The notes under the pieces: generated by a model
The model's input: the letters and a program-made list of their open reading frames with translations, nothing else
The model's database searches: none
Told to the model about the DNA's origin: nothing
Shown here: positions 8,727-16,632 of the stretch, in pieces
Layout: every line of letters begins with the position of its first letter
How positions within the stretch are numbered: the stretch's first letter is position 1
Position numbers and translations under genes: made by a program
Assembly (NCBI GenBank): GCA_031254035.1
Contig: JAIRVF010000035.1
Span: 1 to 48,765, forward strand
Direction of reading: 5' to 3'
Length of the DNA: 48,765 bases
DNA from: Paenibacillus sp.
Lineage (GTDB): Bacteria; Bacillota; Bacilli; Paenibacillales; Paenibacillaceae

Positions 8727-9266
8727 TTGACAACAAATATGATTTTGCTCTCTTTTTTACGCCAGCGGCCGATGCACGGTTACGAAATTCAGCAGCTCAT
8801 TCAAACAAGCCGAATGGATGTCTGGACCAATATTTTATCGGGATCGATCTATTATGCATTAAACAAAATGGAGTCCGACGGACTGATCGCTGCTACAGCC
8901 GAGGAGCGAACCGGTGCCCGAATCCGAAAAATATACAGCATCACAACAGAGGGAGAACAGTTTTTTCAGAAGATGATCCGGGAAACGCTGACTATAGCTC
9001 CTCATACGCCAAAATCAGATTTTTCGCTCGGCTTACTCTGGATTGATAGCATTCCGGCGGCAGAAGCAATTACCTTGCTGGAAGAAAATCTAAGGCAGGT
9101 CGAATCCTCTCTGAATCAATGGCAGCTTGGAAAACAAATTAAAGGTGAGTATGGACTCTCCCTGATCGCTGTAGCTTCTTTTGACCATGCCATTGCTCAA
9201 CTAGAGCAGGATATCACATATCTCAAACAGATTATTTCACTAGTTCAGCTGAACAACCTGCAATGA
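8727..9266 (+). CDS. PadR family transcriptional regulator
   Basis: A 179-residue PadR-type repressor. The N-terminal winged helix has the family hallmark ILLSFLRQRPMHGYEI, followed by LSGSIYYALNKMESDGLI and a wing with RIRKIYSITTEGE. The C-terminal half (~100-179) is helical and corresponds to the dimerisation domain of subfamily 2. The start is TTG 8727, 8 nt after AAAGGAAG; the first in-frame ATG would remove residues 1-3 only. The protein is the likely ligand-responsive repressor of the ABC exporter downstream, with matching operators in front of itself and in front of the exporter. Confidence 0.9.
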   Translation: MTTNMILLSFLRQRPMHGYEIQQLIQTSRMDVWTNILSGSIYYALNKMESDGLIAATAEERTGARIRKIYSITTEGEQFFQKMIRETLTIAPHTPKSDFSLGLLWIDSIPAAEAITLLEENLRQVESSLNQWQLGKQIKGEYGLSLIAVASFDHAIAQLEQDITYLKQIISLVQLNNLQ

Positions 9267-9274
9267 TTTATAAG

Positions 9275-9300
9275 AACCGCCTACAATTGCGGTTTTTATT
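9275..9300 (+). terminator. Weak hairpin after padR
   Basis: AACCGC (9275-9280) pairs with GCGGTT (9289-9294) and is followed by a T-rich run. It could terminate or attenuate padR transcription before the exporter genes. Confidence 0.55.
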
Positions 9301-9308
9301 TTAATCAT

Positions 9309-9326
9309 ATATCCAACGTTGGATAT
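9309..9326. promoter_or_regulatory. PadR operator 2 (perfect 18-bp palindrome)
   Basis: ATATCCAACGTTGGATAT is a perfect palindrome 30 bp upstream of the ABC ATPase start. It shares its core with the site downstream of the padR promoter. No strong separate promoter is visible here. Confidence 0.75.
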
Positions 9327-9356
9327 TAAACCTTGGTTAAGGAGTGAAATGAGAAT

Positions 9357-10067
9357 ATGGGAATGAATAACACGTTAATTAAAGCGGAGGGACTCATCAA
9401 AACATACAGCCGGAAAGCGGTTGTGAACGATCTAAGCCTAGATATTAACGAGGGTGAGGTTCTGGCTATTATTGGCCCTAACGGTGCTGGAAAATCCACT
9501 ACGCTGGATTTACTTCTGGGATTGCGCCGCCCGGATGCAGGCTCGCTCACGTACTGGTCACCCGATCCCTCCCGCCACATCGGACTTCAACTGCAGTCAA
9601 CGCCTTTCTTTCCCGGATTTACGGCCCTTGAAAACTTGCGCATGTTCGCCGCTTTTTACGGACTGCGGCTGAGAAATGATGAGCTTATGCGCCATCTGGA
9701 ACGCTGCGGTCTGGCAGACTGCGCCAAAACCAATGCGTTGCGGCTTTCTGGCGGCCAGCAAAAACGGCTTGCTATTGCCATGACCCTGGCACATGAACCA
9801 AAGCTGTTATTTCTTGATGAACCAACTGCCGCACTCGATCCCCGTGCCCGCCGCGAAATCCGCGAGCTGATCCACTCGCTGTCTGCTTCGGGTACCTCCA
9901 TTGTATTTACCTCGCATGACATGGAGGAAGTCCACAAGCTCGCCAGCCGCATCTTATTCATTAGCGATGGGAAGCTTGTCGCCTCGGGCTCCCCCCAAGA
10001 ACTGCTTGACCGCTACAAAACGGAAACCCTTGAGGAGTTGTACATCTCCCTCACAGAATCAGATTGA
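9357..10067 (+). CDS. ABC transporter ATP-binding protein (exporter type)
   Basis: A 236-residue nucleotide-binding subunit. Walker A is GPNGAGKST (residues ~40-48), the signature is LSGGQQKR, Walker B is KLLFLDEPTAALD, and the switch histidine is in FTSHDMEEV. The compact single-domain form with GPNGAGKST and the SGGQQKR signature is typical of ABC-2 drug-export ATPases. ATG 9357 follows AAGGAGTG; an in-frame ATG at 9363 is an alternative. It pairs with the ABC-2 permease 66 bp downstream and is likely controlled by the upstream PadR protein. Confidence 0.92.
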   Translation: MGMNNTLIKAEGLIKTYSRKAVVNDLSLDINEGEVLAIIGPNGAGKSTTLDLLLGLRRPDAGSLTYWSPDPSRHIGLQLQSTPFFPGFTALENLRMFAAFYGLRLRNDELMRHLERCGLADCAKTNALRLSGGQQKRLAIAMTLAHEPKLLFLDEPTAALDPRARREIRELIHSLSASGTSIVFTSHDMEEVHKLASRILFISDGKLVASGSPQELLDRYKTETLEELYISLTESD

Positions 10068-10133
10068 AACAAATAAAGCTGGAGACGTTGTTTCTGCTTC
10101 CCAAACAGATTCTTTTCTAAGGAGGATTCTCAT

Positions 10134-10898
10134 ATGTTAACCATTTTAAAAACAATGCTGCAGGGGTTGTTCCGCGATATCCATACACTCATTTGGAACA
10201 TTGTATTTCCGATTGCCATGCTCATCGGACTCGGGCTTTATTTTAACGAAAGTGAATACAGTTATCGGGTGCTGGGGGGTGTTTTGACAACCAATGTACT
10301 TTTTGGGGCCACGATGGTGACTGCCTTTTACGTTATGTCCCACCGCAACCGTGGAGTTTACAAACTGCTGCGTGCGACTCCCTTTTCCACCCTATCATTT
10401 ATAACAGCTACTACGGGCGCAAGAACGGTACTTATGCTGTTAGTCAGCGGCTGCGTATTGGTCGTGAGCGCAGTGCTTTTGGGTACGCATTTGAGTGCCG
10501 TCTCTCTTCTACTCGTTCTTATCGTGCTGTTGATCGGAACTATATGCTTCACAGCACTTGGTTTTATTGCCGCCAATTTATCCCGTGACGAAAGCAATGT
10601 GAATATGATTTCTAACTTGATCAGTTTTCCGATGCTGTTTACGAGCGAAGCCTTTTATTCGATGGCACATGCGCCGCAGTGGGTGACATTCATCGGGAAT
10701 ATTCAGCCCTTTCATTATCTTGTCGAAGCTATGCGGATCGCGGTGTTTCCCGGGGAGTCGGTCTCCGCTATCTGGCTCCCGCTTGGCATTCTCTCATGCT
10801 TTACGATCGTTTGTGTTTTCGTTGCCGTTGCCACTTTCCGTTGGGACAGTGAAAAACCTGGAAGACGCAAAAAACAAAAAGTGCAAATAACAACGTAA
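10134..10898 (+). CDS. ABC-2 type transporter permease
   Basis: A 254-residue membrane subunit with about six hydrophobic helices, including FPIAMLIGLGLYFNESEY near the N-terminus and ISFPMLFTSEAFYSMAHAP late in the protein, a layout of the ABC-2 family. The C-terminus is basic (GRRKKQK). ATG 10134 follows AAGGAGGA. It forms a heteromeric exporter with the preceding ATPase. The substrate is unknown; PadR control suggests an antimicrobial or toxic phenolic compound, which is inference. Confidence 0.88.
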   Translation: MLTILKTMLQGLFRDIHTLIWNIVFPIAMLIGLGLYFNESEYSYRVLGGVLTTNVLFGATMVTAFYVMSHRNRGVYKLLRATPFSTLSFITATTGARTVLMLLVSGCVLVVSAVLLGTHLSAVSLLLVLIVLLIGTICFTALGFIAANLSRDESNVNMISNLISFPMLFTSEAFYSMAHAPQWVTFIGNIQPFHYLVEAMRIAVFPGESVSAIWLPLGILSCFTIVCVFVAVATFRWDSEKPGRRKKQKVQITT

Positions 10899-10917
10899 AC
10901 TTGAGTTTTCAAAATAA

Positions 10918-10957
10918 AAAACCCGCGTATGCCAATAACGAGGCTAACGCGGGTTTT
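10918..10957. terminator. Bidirectional terminator between the exporter and ilvA
   Basis: An 11-bp perfect stem (AAAACCCGCGT 10918-10928 with ACGCGGGTTTT 10947-10957) and 18-nt loop, flanked by A and T runs. It serves the convergent plus-strand permease and minus-strand ilvA. Confidence 0.88.
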
Positions 10958-10965
10958 ATAATAGA

Positions 10966-12288
10966 TCAGATCAAGATATTATACAGATTCGAATCTTTGT
11001 TGAGCTCGGTATATTGCAGTCCTTTGCGGTTCATTCTCTCGAGCAGTGGAAGGTAGTCCTCTTTGCTGTTGAGTTCGATGCCGACAAGTGCCGGGCCGTT
11101 TTCTTTGTTATGTTTTTTCGTGTATTCGAAGTTGGTGATATCATCCCCAGGTCCAAGTACATCCTGTAGGAATTCGCGCAATGCTCCGGAACGCTGCGGG
11201 AAGTTGATCATGAAGTAATGTTTGATGCCTTCGTACATCAGGGAACGTTCCTTGATCTCCTGCATCCGGTCGATGTCGTTATTGCCGCCGCTGATGATGC
11301 AGACGACATTTTTGCCTTGAATCTGCTCGCTGTATAGATCCAGTGCCGCGACGGGCAGCGAGCCTGCTGGCTCAACCACGATCGCGTTTTCGTTGTACAG
11401 GTCGAGGATGGTCGTACAGGCTTTGCCTTCAGGCACCTTTAAGATGTCGTCCAGCTTGCTGGTACAGATCGCGTATGGCAAGTCCCCTACTCTTTTGACC
11501 GCCGCACCGTCCACGAATTTATCAATCTCCTGCAGCGTCACGACTTCTTGGCGCAGCAGCGCTTCGCTCATGGATGCCGCCCCCAAAGGTTCAACCCCAA
11601 TGACCTGCGTCGAAGGACTCACGGTCTTGATGTACGTGCTTACTCCTGCCGCCAGACCGCCTCCCCCAATTGTGACGAACACAAAATCCGCGGGCGCATT
11701 CAGGCTTTCCATGACTTCCATGGCGATCGTACCGTTGCCTGCGATGATTTTCGGCGCATCAAATGGATGGATAAACGTCATCCCCTGCTCCTTGCACGCC
11801 TTCATCGCCTGCTCAAAAGCATCGTCGAATGTATCGCCGGTCAGAACGACCTCGATGTTGCTGCCGCCAAAACGCTTGACCTGCTTCACCTTCTGGTTCG
11901 GCGTTGTGCTCGGCATGTAGATTTTGCCCTGAATGCCAAGGGCATTACAGGAAAAGGCCACGCCTTGGGCATGGTTGCCCGCACTTGCACAGACGATTCC
12001 CCGCGTACGGTCTTCATCCGACAAGTTGCGGATCATATTATAGGCACCACGAATCTTAAAGGAGCGAACTACCTGCAGATCCTCCCTTTTCAGATACACG
12101 TTGCATTTATATTTTGCCGATAAGACCGCGTCATGCTGAAGCGGCGTACGTACGATCACCTCACGCAGTACATGATGCGCACGCACAATGTCTTCCATTG
12201 ACACCAGGGCTTCGATATTTTCTCCTGTAGGAGCCGCTGGTAGGGTATTCGTTGTTTGTAAGGTTGCTTCAAGCTGTTTGTCCTTCAT
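10966..12288 (-). CDS. ilvA: Threonine ammonia-lyase, biosynthetic
   Basis: A 440-residue PLP enzyme that deaminates L-threonine to 2-oxobutanoate, the first step towards isoleucine. The PLP lysine lies in SFKIRGAYN (K78), and the phosphate-binding glycine loop is TIGGGGLAAG. CASAGNHAQGVAF is the usual substrate loop. The C-terminal ~90 residues (from HYFMINFPQRSGALREFL) form a single ACT-like regulatory domain, as in Bacillus-type IlvA, shorter than the two-domain E. coli form. ATG 12288 lies behind GAGGAGAAG. It stands alone here, away from other ilv genes. Feedback inhibition by isoleucine is expected from the family. Confidence 0.95.
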   Translation of the reverse strand: MKDKQLEATLQTTNTLPAAPTGENIEALVSMEDIVRAHHVLREVIVRTPLQHDAVLSAKYKCNVYLKREDLQVVRSFKIRGAYNMIRNLSDEDRTRGIVCASAGNHAQGVAFSCNALGIQGKIYMPSTTPNQKVKQVKRFGGSNIEVVLTGDTFDDAFEQAMKACKEQGMTFIHPFDAPKIIAGNGTIAMEVMESLNAPADFVFVTIGGGGLAAGVSTYIKTVSPSTQVIGVEPLGAASMSEALLRQEVVTLQEIDKFVDGAAVKRVGDLPYAICTSKLDDILKVPEGKACTTILDLYNENAIVVEPAGSLPVAALDLYSEQIQGKNVVCIISGGNNDIDRMQEIKERSLMYEGIKHYFMINFPQRSGALREFLQDVLGPGDDITNFEYTKKHNKENGPALVGIELNSKEDYLPLLERMNRKGLQYTELNKDSNLYNILI

Positions 12289-12483
12289 CTCTTCTCCTCA
12301 CTCCATCAGCCCTCTATCGATGATCCGGGGCTTTAATATGCCATCACAGAAACATTTGTTATTCAGTACCGTACCTTTTTTGCGGCATTTTTTCAAGGGG
12401 GATGTCCAAGAGAAGTTCAGACGTTTAGGAAACTTGAAACAATAATAAAAATTTTAACGTCTAATTGTGTGGAGGTGGATTGT

Positions 12484-12972
12484 TTGAAAAAATGCATGGT
12501 TGCCATTGTCATTTTCATTTTGCTTGGATGTCAAACATTACAGCCAGATCAATCTATAGCATCAGGTACAGGAGGAACTGCTTCTTCTACAATGACAAAA
12601 AGTAAGCAAGGAGATTTCTCGGCCGTTCTGTCACTCCCACAAAAAGCTAAAGTCTACGAGGTATTTACGATGAAGGCTGAATTAAAAAAACAAACTACGC
12701 AAAAAATCACGATCCAGAGTAGGCAGAAAATGTTCACTTTTTTGATTAAGGATCGTAGCGGAAAACAAATTAACTCCTATGCGATCAAAGATTCAGGATT
12801 GGCTCGGGTTATCTCTGGCAAAGCCGTTATTCCAGAATCCTACGAATACAAGATTAAGAAACCAGGCATTTATGAAGTCTCGGCAATTGCAGAATTTTCG
12901 GTCATCGAGAACGGAAAAAGTAAAGATTTCATCATTGAAACCGAGCCAAAGAAAATAGAAATAGCCCCTTAG
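12484..12972 (+). CDS. Small lipoprotein with Ig-like/BsuPI-like fold, function unknown
   Basis: A 162-residue secreted lipoprotein. The start is taken as TTG 12484 (MKKCMVAIVIF), because GGAGGTGG at 12471-12478 is a strong Shine-Dalgarno site. The longer frame from GTG 12469 would put that site inside the coding region. A hydrophobic segment ends in the lipobox LLGC, so the cysteine should be lipidated. The mature part is beta-rich (FTMKAELKKQ, FTFLIKDRSGK, KKPGIYEVSAIAEFSV), resembling BsuPI-type or Ig-like domains. No operon partner is visible and a terminator follows. Confidence 0.75.
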   Translation: MKKCMVAIVIFILLGCQTLQPDQSIASGTGGTASSTMTKSKQGDFSAVLSLPQKAKVYEVFTMKAELKKQTTQKITIQSRQKMFTFLIKDRSGKQINSYAIKDSGLARVISGKAVIPESYEYKIKKPGIYEVSAIAEFSVIENGKSKDFIIETEPKKIEIAP

Positions 12973-13054
12973 ATGATCAAAGCATTCTTAGCTATGCCTA
13001 GCATGATCGCCCCTCGAATTCAAATAAGCTATAAATGTACCTTCGTCAAAACAA

Positions 13055-13085
13055 AAATCTCCCGCCCTAAACAGGCAGGAGATTT
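13055..13085. terminator. Bidirectional terminator
   Basis: AAATCTCCCGCC (13055-13066) pairs with GGCAGGAGATTT (13074-13085) with one mismatch. It lies between the lipoprotein gene and the convergent mhqD-like gene. Confidence 0.8.
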
Positions 13086-13111
13086 GAAACAAATCAATTA
13101 GAAGCAATCAA

Positions 13112-13732
13112 TTAGAAACGGTTATCCAGCCAGTCGGAAGCCGCATACATCTCTTTTTTGCTCAGCTGATGGCCTTTATTGTCCCAGTAAACCTGCACCT
13201 CAGCACCCGTTTCAGTGAGAAGGGACTGCAGCTCTTCCGTTTCGGAGGCCGCACAAATCGGATCGTTTTTGCCAGCACCAATGAAAATCGGAACTCCGGA
13301 CTGATCCGGAAGCTGCTTGCCGCGCAGGGGCACCATTGGATGAAGCAACACCGCCCCCCACAACGTATGCTCGTAATGGAACAGCAGGCTTGCTGCAATA
13401 TTGGCACCGTTCGAGTAGCCGACCGCGATCATGCGGTCACGCTGTAGTCCGTACTCCGCAGCTGCCTCGTCCAAAAAATCATTCAGCTCTTTGGTCCGGG
13501 CAACCAGATCCTCTTCATCAAACACACCCTCCGCCAGTCTGCGGAAAAAACGCGGCATCTCGTTTTCCAGCACATTACCGCGAATCCCAAGTACCGAAGA
13601 TTCCGGCGAAAGCATTTCCGCCAGTGGCAGCAGATCATGCTCGTTGCCGCCTGTTCCGTGCAGTAGAACCAGTACCGGCGCAGCCGGATCCGATCCCTTT
13701 TTAAAAATATGCTGCATGCTTAAATTGCTCAT
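13112..13732 (-). CDS. mhqD: Carboxylesterase/hydrolase, MhqD-like
   Basis: A 206-residue alpha/beta hydrolase of the carboxylesterase/phospholipase type. The oxyanion loop is LLHGTGGNEHDLL, the nucleophile elbow is GYSNGANIAASLL, the acid is in GAGKNDPICA, and the histidine is in NKGHQLSKKE. Its closest recognisable type is B. subtilis MhqD (YodD), induced by quinones and other thiol-reactive electrophiles. It starts immediately after the stop of the upstream dioxygenase gene, with GGAGGAG inside the end of that gene, so the two are translationally linked as in the B. subtilis mhqED operon. The exact substrate is unknown. Confidence 0.85.
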   Translation of the reverse strand: MSNLSMQHIFKKGSDPAAPVLVLLHGTGGNEHDLLPLAEMLSPESSVLGIRGNVLENEMPRFFRRLAEGVFDEEDLVARTKELNDFLDEAAAEYGLQRDRMIAVGYSNGANIAASLLFHYEHTLWGAVLLHPMVPLRGKQLPDQSGVPIFIGAGKNDPICAASETEELQSLLTETGAEVQVYWDNKGHQLSKKEMYAASDWLDNRF

Positions 13733-14683
13733 TTATATCTCCTCCACTTCACGCACTTCAATTTTCGGCAGTATCTGTTCAATCAGTTCGCGCTGTGGTT
13801 CGTACCATTCAGGCAGCATCAGATGCGTACCCATTTCTTCTTTGTCCTCGTCACGCGCAAAACCCGGAGGATCCGTGGCGATTTCGAACAGAATTCCACC
13901 CGGCTCACGGAAGTATATCGCATTAAAATATTGCCGGTCAATCACCTGGGTTGGCTGAAAACCGATTTCCGCTAGCAATTCACGCCATTTTTCGTGCTCC
14001 TCATAATCTCTGGCCCGCCATGCGATGTGGTGAACCGTTCCTGCCCCGGGATCTCCCCATGTCGCGTTCTCGGCATTCACGTCAATGATGTTGCCAATAT
14101 CGCTGTATCCTTTAAAACGAATCAGTCCATCTTCCTCGGCAACATAGTCCAGTCCAAGCACTTTTTCCAGCACAAGTATCGTGTTTTTCGAGGACACACT
14201 GCTCAGCATCGCGCCACCAAAACCTTTGATGGCATGCTCGAAAGAAACACCGTTAAACGACCAGCGGCTAGCCGCTCCTTCCTTGCGTTCGACAAGCTCA
14301 ATTTGCAGTCCCGACGGATCGAAGAAACGCAGGAAGGTCTCTCCGAAACGAGTGGTTGTTTCATGATGGATGCCAAAGGAATCGAGCCGTTTTTTCCAGA
14401 AATCTATGCTTCCCTCCGGAATCGCGTATACGGTAATACTCACTTGCCCGCCGCCAATCTTGCCTGTTCTGGCATTATCCTGCGGAAAGAAGGTGATAAT
14501 GGTCCCCGGGCTTCCGTTCTCATCACCAAAATATAAATGATAAACCTCCGGCGCGTCAAAGTTAATGGTTTTCTTCACCAAACGTAGTCCTAACACACCC
14601 GCGTAAAAATCAACATTTTGCTGCGCATCGTTAACAAATGCGGTGATATGATGAATCCCTGCTGTTTTTAGCATTTCCTTCAA
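13733..14683 (-). CDS. mhqE: Ring-cleaving dioxygenase, MhqE/MhqO-like
   Basis: A 316-residue vicinal-oxygen-chelate dioxygenase with two glyoxalase-type modules. The first starts GIHHITAFVNDAQQNVDFYAG (metal His near residue 11), and the second contains GTVHHIAWRARDYEEHEKW and a C-terminal IYFREPGGILFEIATDPPGF with the glutamate ligand. This is the arrangement of MhqA/MhqE/MhqO proteins, which open (hydro)quinone rings. ATG 14683 follows a GGAGG site. It is first in a two-gene operon with the MhqD-like hydrolase. MhqE and MhqO cannot be separated by eye; the gene order supports MhqE. Confidence 0.85.
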   Translation of the reverse strand: MKEMLKTAGIHHITAFVNDAQQNVDFYAGVLGLRLVKKTINFDAPEVYHLYFGDENGSPGTIITFFPQDNARTGKIGGGQVSITVYAIPEGSIDFWKKRLDSFGIHHETTTRFGETFLRFFDPSGLQIELVERKEGAASRWSFNGVSFEHAIKGFGGAMLSSVSSKNTILVLEKVLGLDYVAEEDGLIRFKGYSDIGNIIDVNAENATWGDPGAGTVHHIAWRARDYEEHEKWRELLAEIGFQPTQVIDRQYFNAIYFREPGGILFEIATDPPGFARDEDKEEMGTHLMLPEWYEPQRELIEQILPKIEVREVEEI

Positions 14684-14694
14684 CCTCCATATAT

Positions 14695-14756
14695 TTGATA
14701 TTTCTTTAATTTAAGATTATTAATTACATACTATATCAATTAAAGATAAATATCAA
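14695..14756 (-). promoter_or_regulatory. Promoter and inverted-repeat operator of the mhqED-like operon
   Basis: On the minus strand, TTGATA (14756-14751) and TAGTAT (14733-14728) are spaced by 17 bp. The region is bracketed by long inverted arms, 14695-14711 (TTGATATTTCTTTAATT) and 14738-14756 (AATTAAAGATAAATATCAA), equal except for a 2-bp insertion. A MarR/MhqR-type repressor is the known regulator of such operons; no such gene lies nearby. Confidence 0.65.
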
Positions 14757-14790
14757 GTGTTTTACTTGAGCGGGCAAGTAGTCAACGTTA

Positions 14791-14838
14791 ACTCCAGTAA
14801 CTCCAGTAACTCCAGTAACTTCAGTATCTCCAGTACTT
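14791..14838. repeat. 9-bp tandem repeat (about five units)
   Basis: ACTCCAGTA is repeated about five times with small changes in the later units. It abuts array C. Confidence 0.8.
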
Positions 14839-15016
14839 CTAACGAAACTCACAATCGCTATTTGTGCAAAATTTACCTCCTTATTTTCCTAACGAAACTA
14901 GGGAGTGCTATTTAGTAAAATTGATGGTGTTTGTGGTGGATTTCGCCTGAATAACGATTGGATGTTTCGTTAGATTTTTTTTGTGGTCTTTTTTGCGGCA
15001 ATAACGTGGCTCAGTT
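14839..15016. repeat. 50-bp-phased repeat array C (TAACGAAACT family, diverged)
   Basis: Forward cores CTAACGAAACT start at 14839 and 14889, exactly 50 bp apart. Inverted cores follow: GTTTCGTTAG at 14964, and a degenerate GTTTCTTTCGA at about 15013. The region 14757-15085 holds no gene. Confidence 0.75.
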
Positions 15017-15031
15017 TCTTTCGAGTTTTTG

Positions 15032-15078
15032 AGTCACACTATGCGCCACGAGTTAGAGTTTTTAGTCACACTATGCGC
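15032..15078. repeat. 15-bp direct repeat pair
   Basis: AGTCACACTATGCGC occurs at 15032-15046 and 15064-15078, each preceded by a GAGTTTTT-like stretch. The start-to-start distance is 32 bp. Confidence 0.8.
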
Positions 15079-15085
15079 ACAAAAG

Positions 15086-15112
15086 CACCCCAGTGCCCAA
15101 GGCACTGGGGTG
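15086..15112 (-). terminator. Terminator of the LanFEG-type operon
   Basis: A perfect 12-bp stem (CACCCCAGTGCC 15086-15097 with GGCACTGGGGTG 15101-15112) and a 3-nt loop. On the minus strand it is followed by GCTTTTG, placing it as terminator of the permease gene that ends at 15176. Confidence 0.85.
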
Positions 15113-15175
15113 ACGGAAGCGATGCGGTCAAGCCATATGAGGGTGCATCACACATATAGCGTGCGTTCCATCGTA

Positions 15176-15910
15176 TTATAACCAGTCTCTTTTCTCAAAA
15201 AAGCGCCGCCCGATAAGCAAATAAACCAATCCCGTAAATAACGTAATAGCCCATAAACTATACGGTTCAACTCTTGGCGCATAGATTGCCGTTTGCGGCA
15301 TCATAACATAATAGGGAATTGTAAACGGGAGCCAAGCTCCGATCGAGGAATGAAAACCGGTCAGTACAATATTCGGAACGACATAACCAACAGACAAGGC
15401 AAGGGAAGCTCCGAAATTACGCACTTTTATGGAAACAATAAGCTGCAGGGCAGCGAGCGGGAGAATCCCTATCCAGCCCCCAAGTCCTGTATACACCAGA
15501 GTCCCCCAAGGAAGACTTCCCGGAGCCCCGACCAACACTCCTGCAATAAGATAACCCAGTATGAATACTACTTGTACCAGCGCCAGAATCCCTATTAACA
15601 CCAGGTATTTAGAAAAGAAGATTTTATGCCGCGGACCGGGAAATCCCATCACGAGTTTCCATCCGCCGTCCCGATGCTCGTACATACATAGTAATGAGGC
15701 CAAAATCCCACAATAGAGAGGATAGAAAAACATAGAGTGAAGATTTACACTGTGTATATAAAGTGTGGTCCAGCTTGGTTTAAAAAATTCCTTCAGACTA
15801 TTGAGCTGTTCTACACCCATAACCGCATTTATAAACGTATCCAGTAAAATCAGCAAAAAAACAATTTTCCATTGGGTTTTCATCGCTTCGGCACGTAATA
15901 GCATTTTCAT
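15176..15910 (-). CDS. ABC permease, lantibiotic-immunity type (LanE/LanG-like) 1
   Basis: A 244-residue membrane protein with about six helices, last gene of a five-gene operon. The N-terminus MKMLLRAEAMKTQWKIVFLLILLDTF and the internal MYEHRDGGWKLVMGFPGPRHKIFFSKY are characteristic of EpiE/MutE/SpaE-type permeases, where a short extracytoplasmic pair of helices precedes a cytoplasmic RDGGW/ETKAW segment. ATG 15910 follows GGAGG, 14 bp after the previous permease ends. With its partner permease and ATPase it should expel or detach a membrane-targeting peptide antibiotic. It has no adjacent lantibiotic biosynthesis genes, so it is probably a resistance system, not self-immunity. Confidence 0.85.
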   Translation of the reverse strand: MKMLLRAEAMKTQWKIVFLLILLDTFINAVMGVEQLNSLKEFFKPSWTTLYIHSVNLHSMFFYPLYCGILASLLCMYEHRDGGWKLVMGFPGPRHKIFFSKYLVLIGILALVQVVFILGYLIAGVLVGAPGSLPWGTLVYTGLGGWIGILPLAALQLIVSIKVRNFGASLALSVGYVVPNIVLTGFHSSIGAWLPFTIPYYVMMPQTAIYAPRVEPYSLWAITLFTGLVYLLIGRRFFEKRDWL

Positions 15911-15924
15911 GTTCTCTCTTCCTC

Positions 15925-16632
15925 CTATTCAAACTCTCTTCTGGCGAACATCAAAGCTCCCAGAAAGGACAACAATAATCCCACACTGAGCGAAATCCCG
16001 ATCCACTGTACATGCCCGGATACGAGCGGACTGGATAAAGAGGGATATGTCCAAGGAAGAAAATGAACGATAGAGGAACTGCTTCGGGCCAAAAACAGGC
16101 TGGAGATGGAACCGAATATCCCCACTGCCAGCGGCAACGCCTGGTTAGAAAATACGGTGGAAAACCACATTTGGATCGCCATCATCGGCAGTGACGACAA
16201 ACAGACAAATAAAGGCTGGAGGATCAAGATTCTCCACGGCATCGGTTCATTCGTATATGACACCCAGATGAGGCACATGCCAACAACCGTAATCACCACG
16301 GTGCATAACTGCAAAATAAATATCCATGACAATTTGGCCAGGTAAATCGATCGTTTGGGAACCGGCATGGTCAGGAGCTGCTTCCAAGCCTTCGTTTCAT
16401 GCTCCGTCCCTGCCATAATGCTGGCAAGAAGAGTAATTCCCAATAGAAAAACAAACGATATAAACATATACATGACAGCAAAACCTGCATATACTCCCCC
16501 GGGTCCTTGACGGAAATAAAGATACCACTCCAGCGCCGTCATGCTGATTAGAATGAGACCTTGCATGAAAGGTATCCAGCGGCATAATCTCTTTAGCTTC
16601 AGACCTTCAGCACGTATAAGCTCCATTTTCAT
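15925..16632 (-). CDS. ABC permease, lantibiotic-immunity type (LanE/LanG-like) 2
   Basis: A 235-residue six-helix permease, paralogous in layout to the next gene. The start MKMELIRAEGLKLKRLCRWIPF and the segment MAGTEHETKAWKQLLTMPVPKRSIYLAKL match the cytoplasmic substrate-side motif of LanG/LanE proteins. Its ATG overlaps the end of the ATPase gene by 4 bp, so translation is coupled. It forms the transmembrane part of the transporter together with the other permease. Which of the two is E and which is G cannot be decided by eye. Confidence 0.85.
   Translation of the reverse strand: MKMELIRAEGLKLKRLCRWIPFMQGLILISMTALEWYLYFRQGPGGVYAGFAVMYMFISFVFLLGITLLASIMAGTEHETKAWKQLLTMPVPKRSIYLAKLSWIFILQLCTVVITVVGMCLIWVSYTNEPMPWRILILQPLFVCLSSLPMMAIQMWFSTVFSNQALPLAVGIFGSISSLFLARSSSSIVHFLPWTYPSLSSPLVSGHVQWIGISLSVGLLLSFLGALMFARREFE

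Noticed and set aside
8720..9046. 108-codon frame overlapping padR
   Set aside because: It is in another frame of padR, lacks family features, and padR has clear winged-helix motifs.
12469..12483. GTG start for the small lipoprotein
   Set aside because: It would put the Shine-Dalgarno site inside the gene and add a charged stretch before the signal peptide. TTG 12484 fits better.
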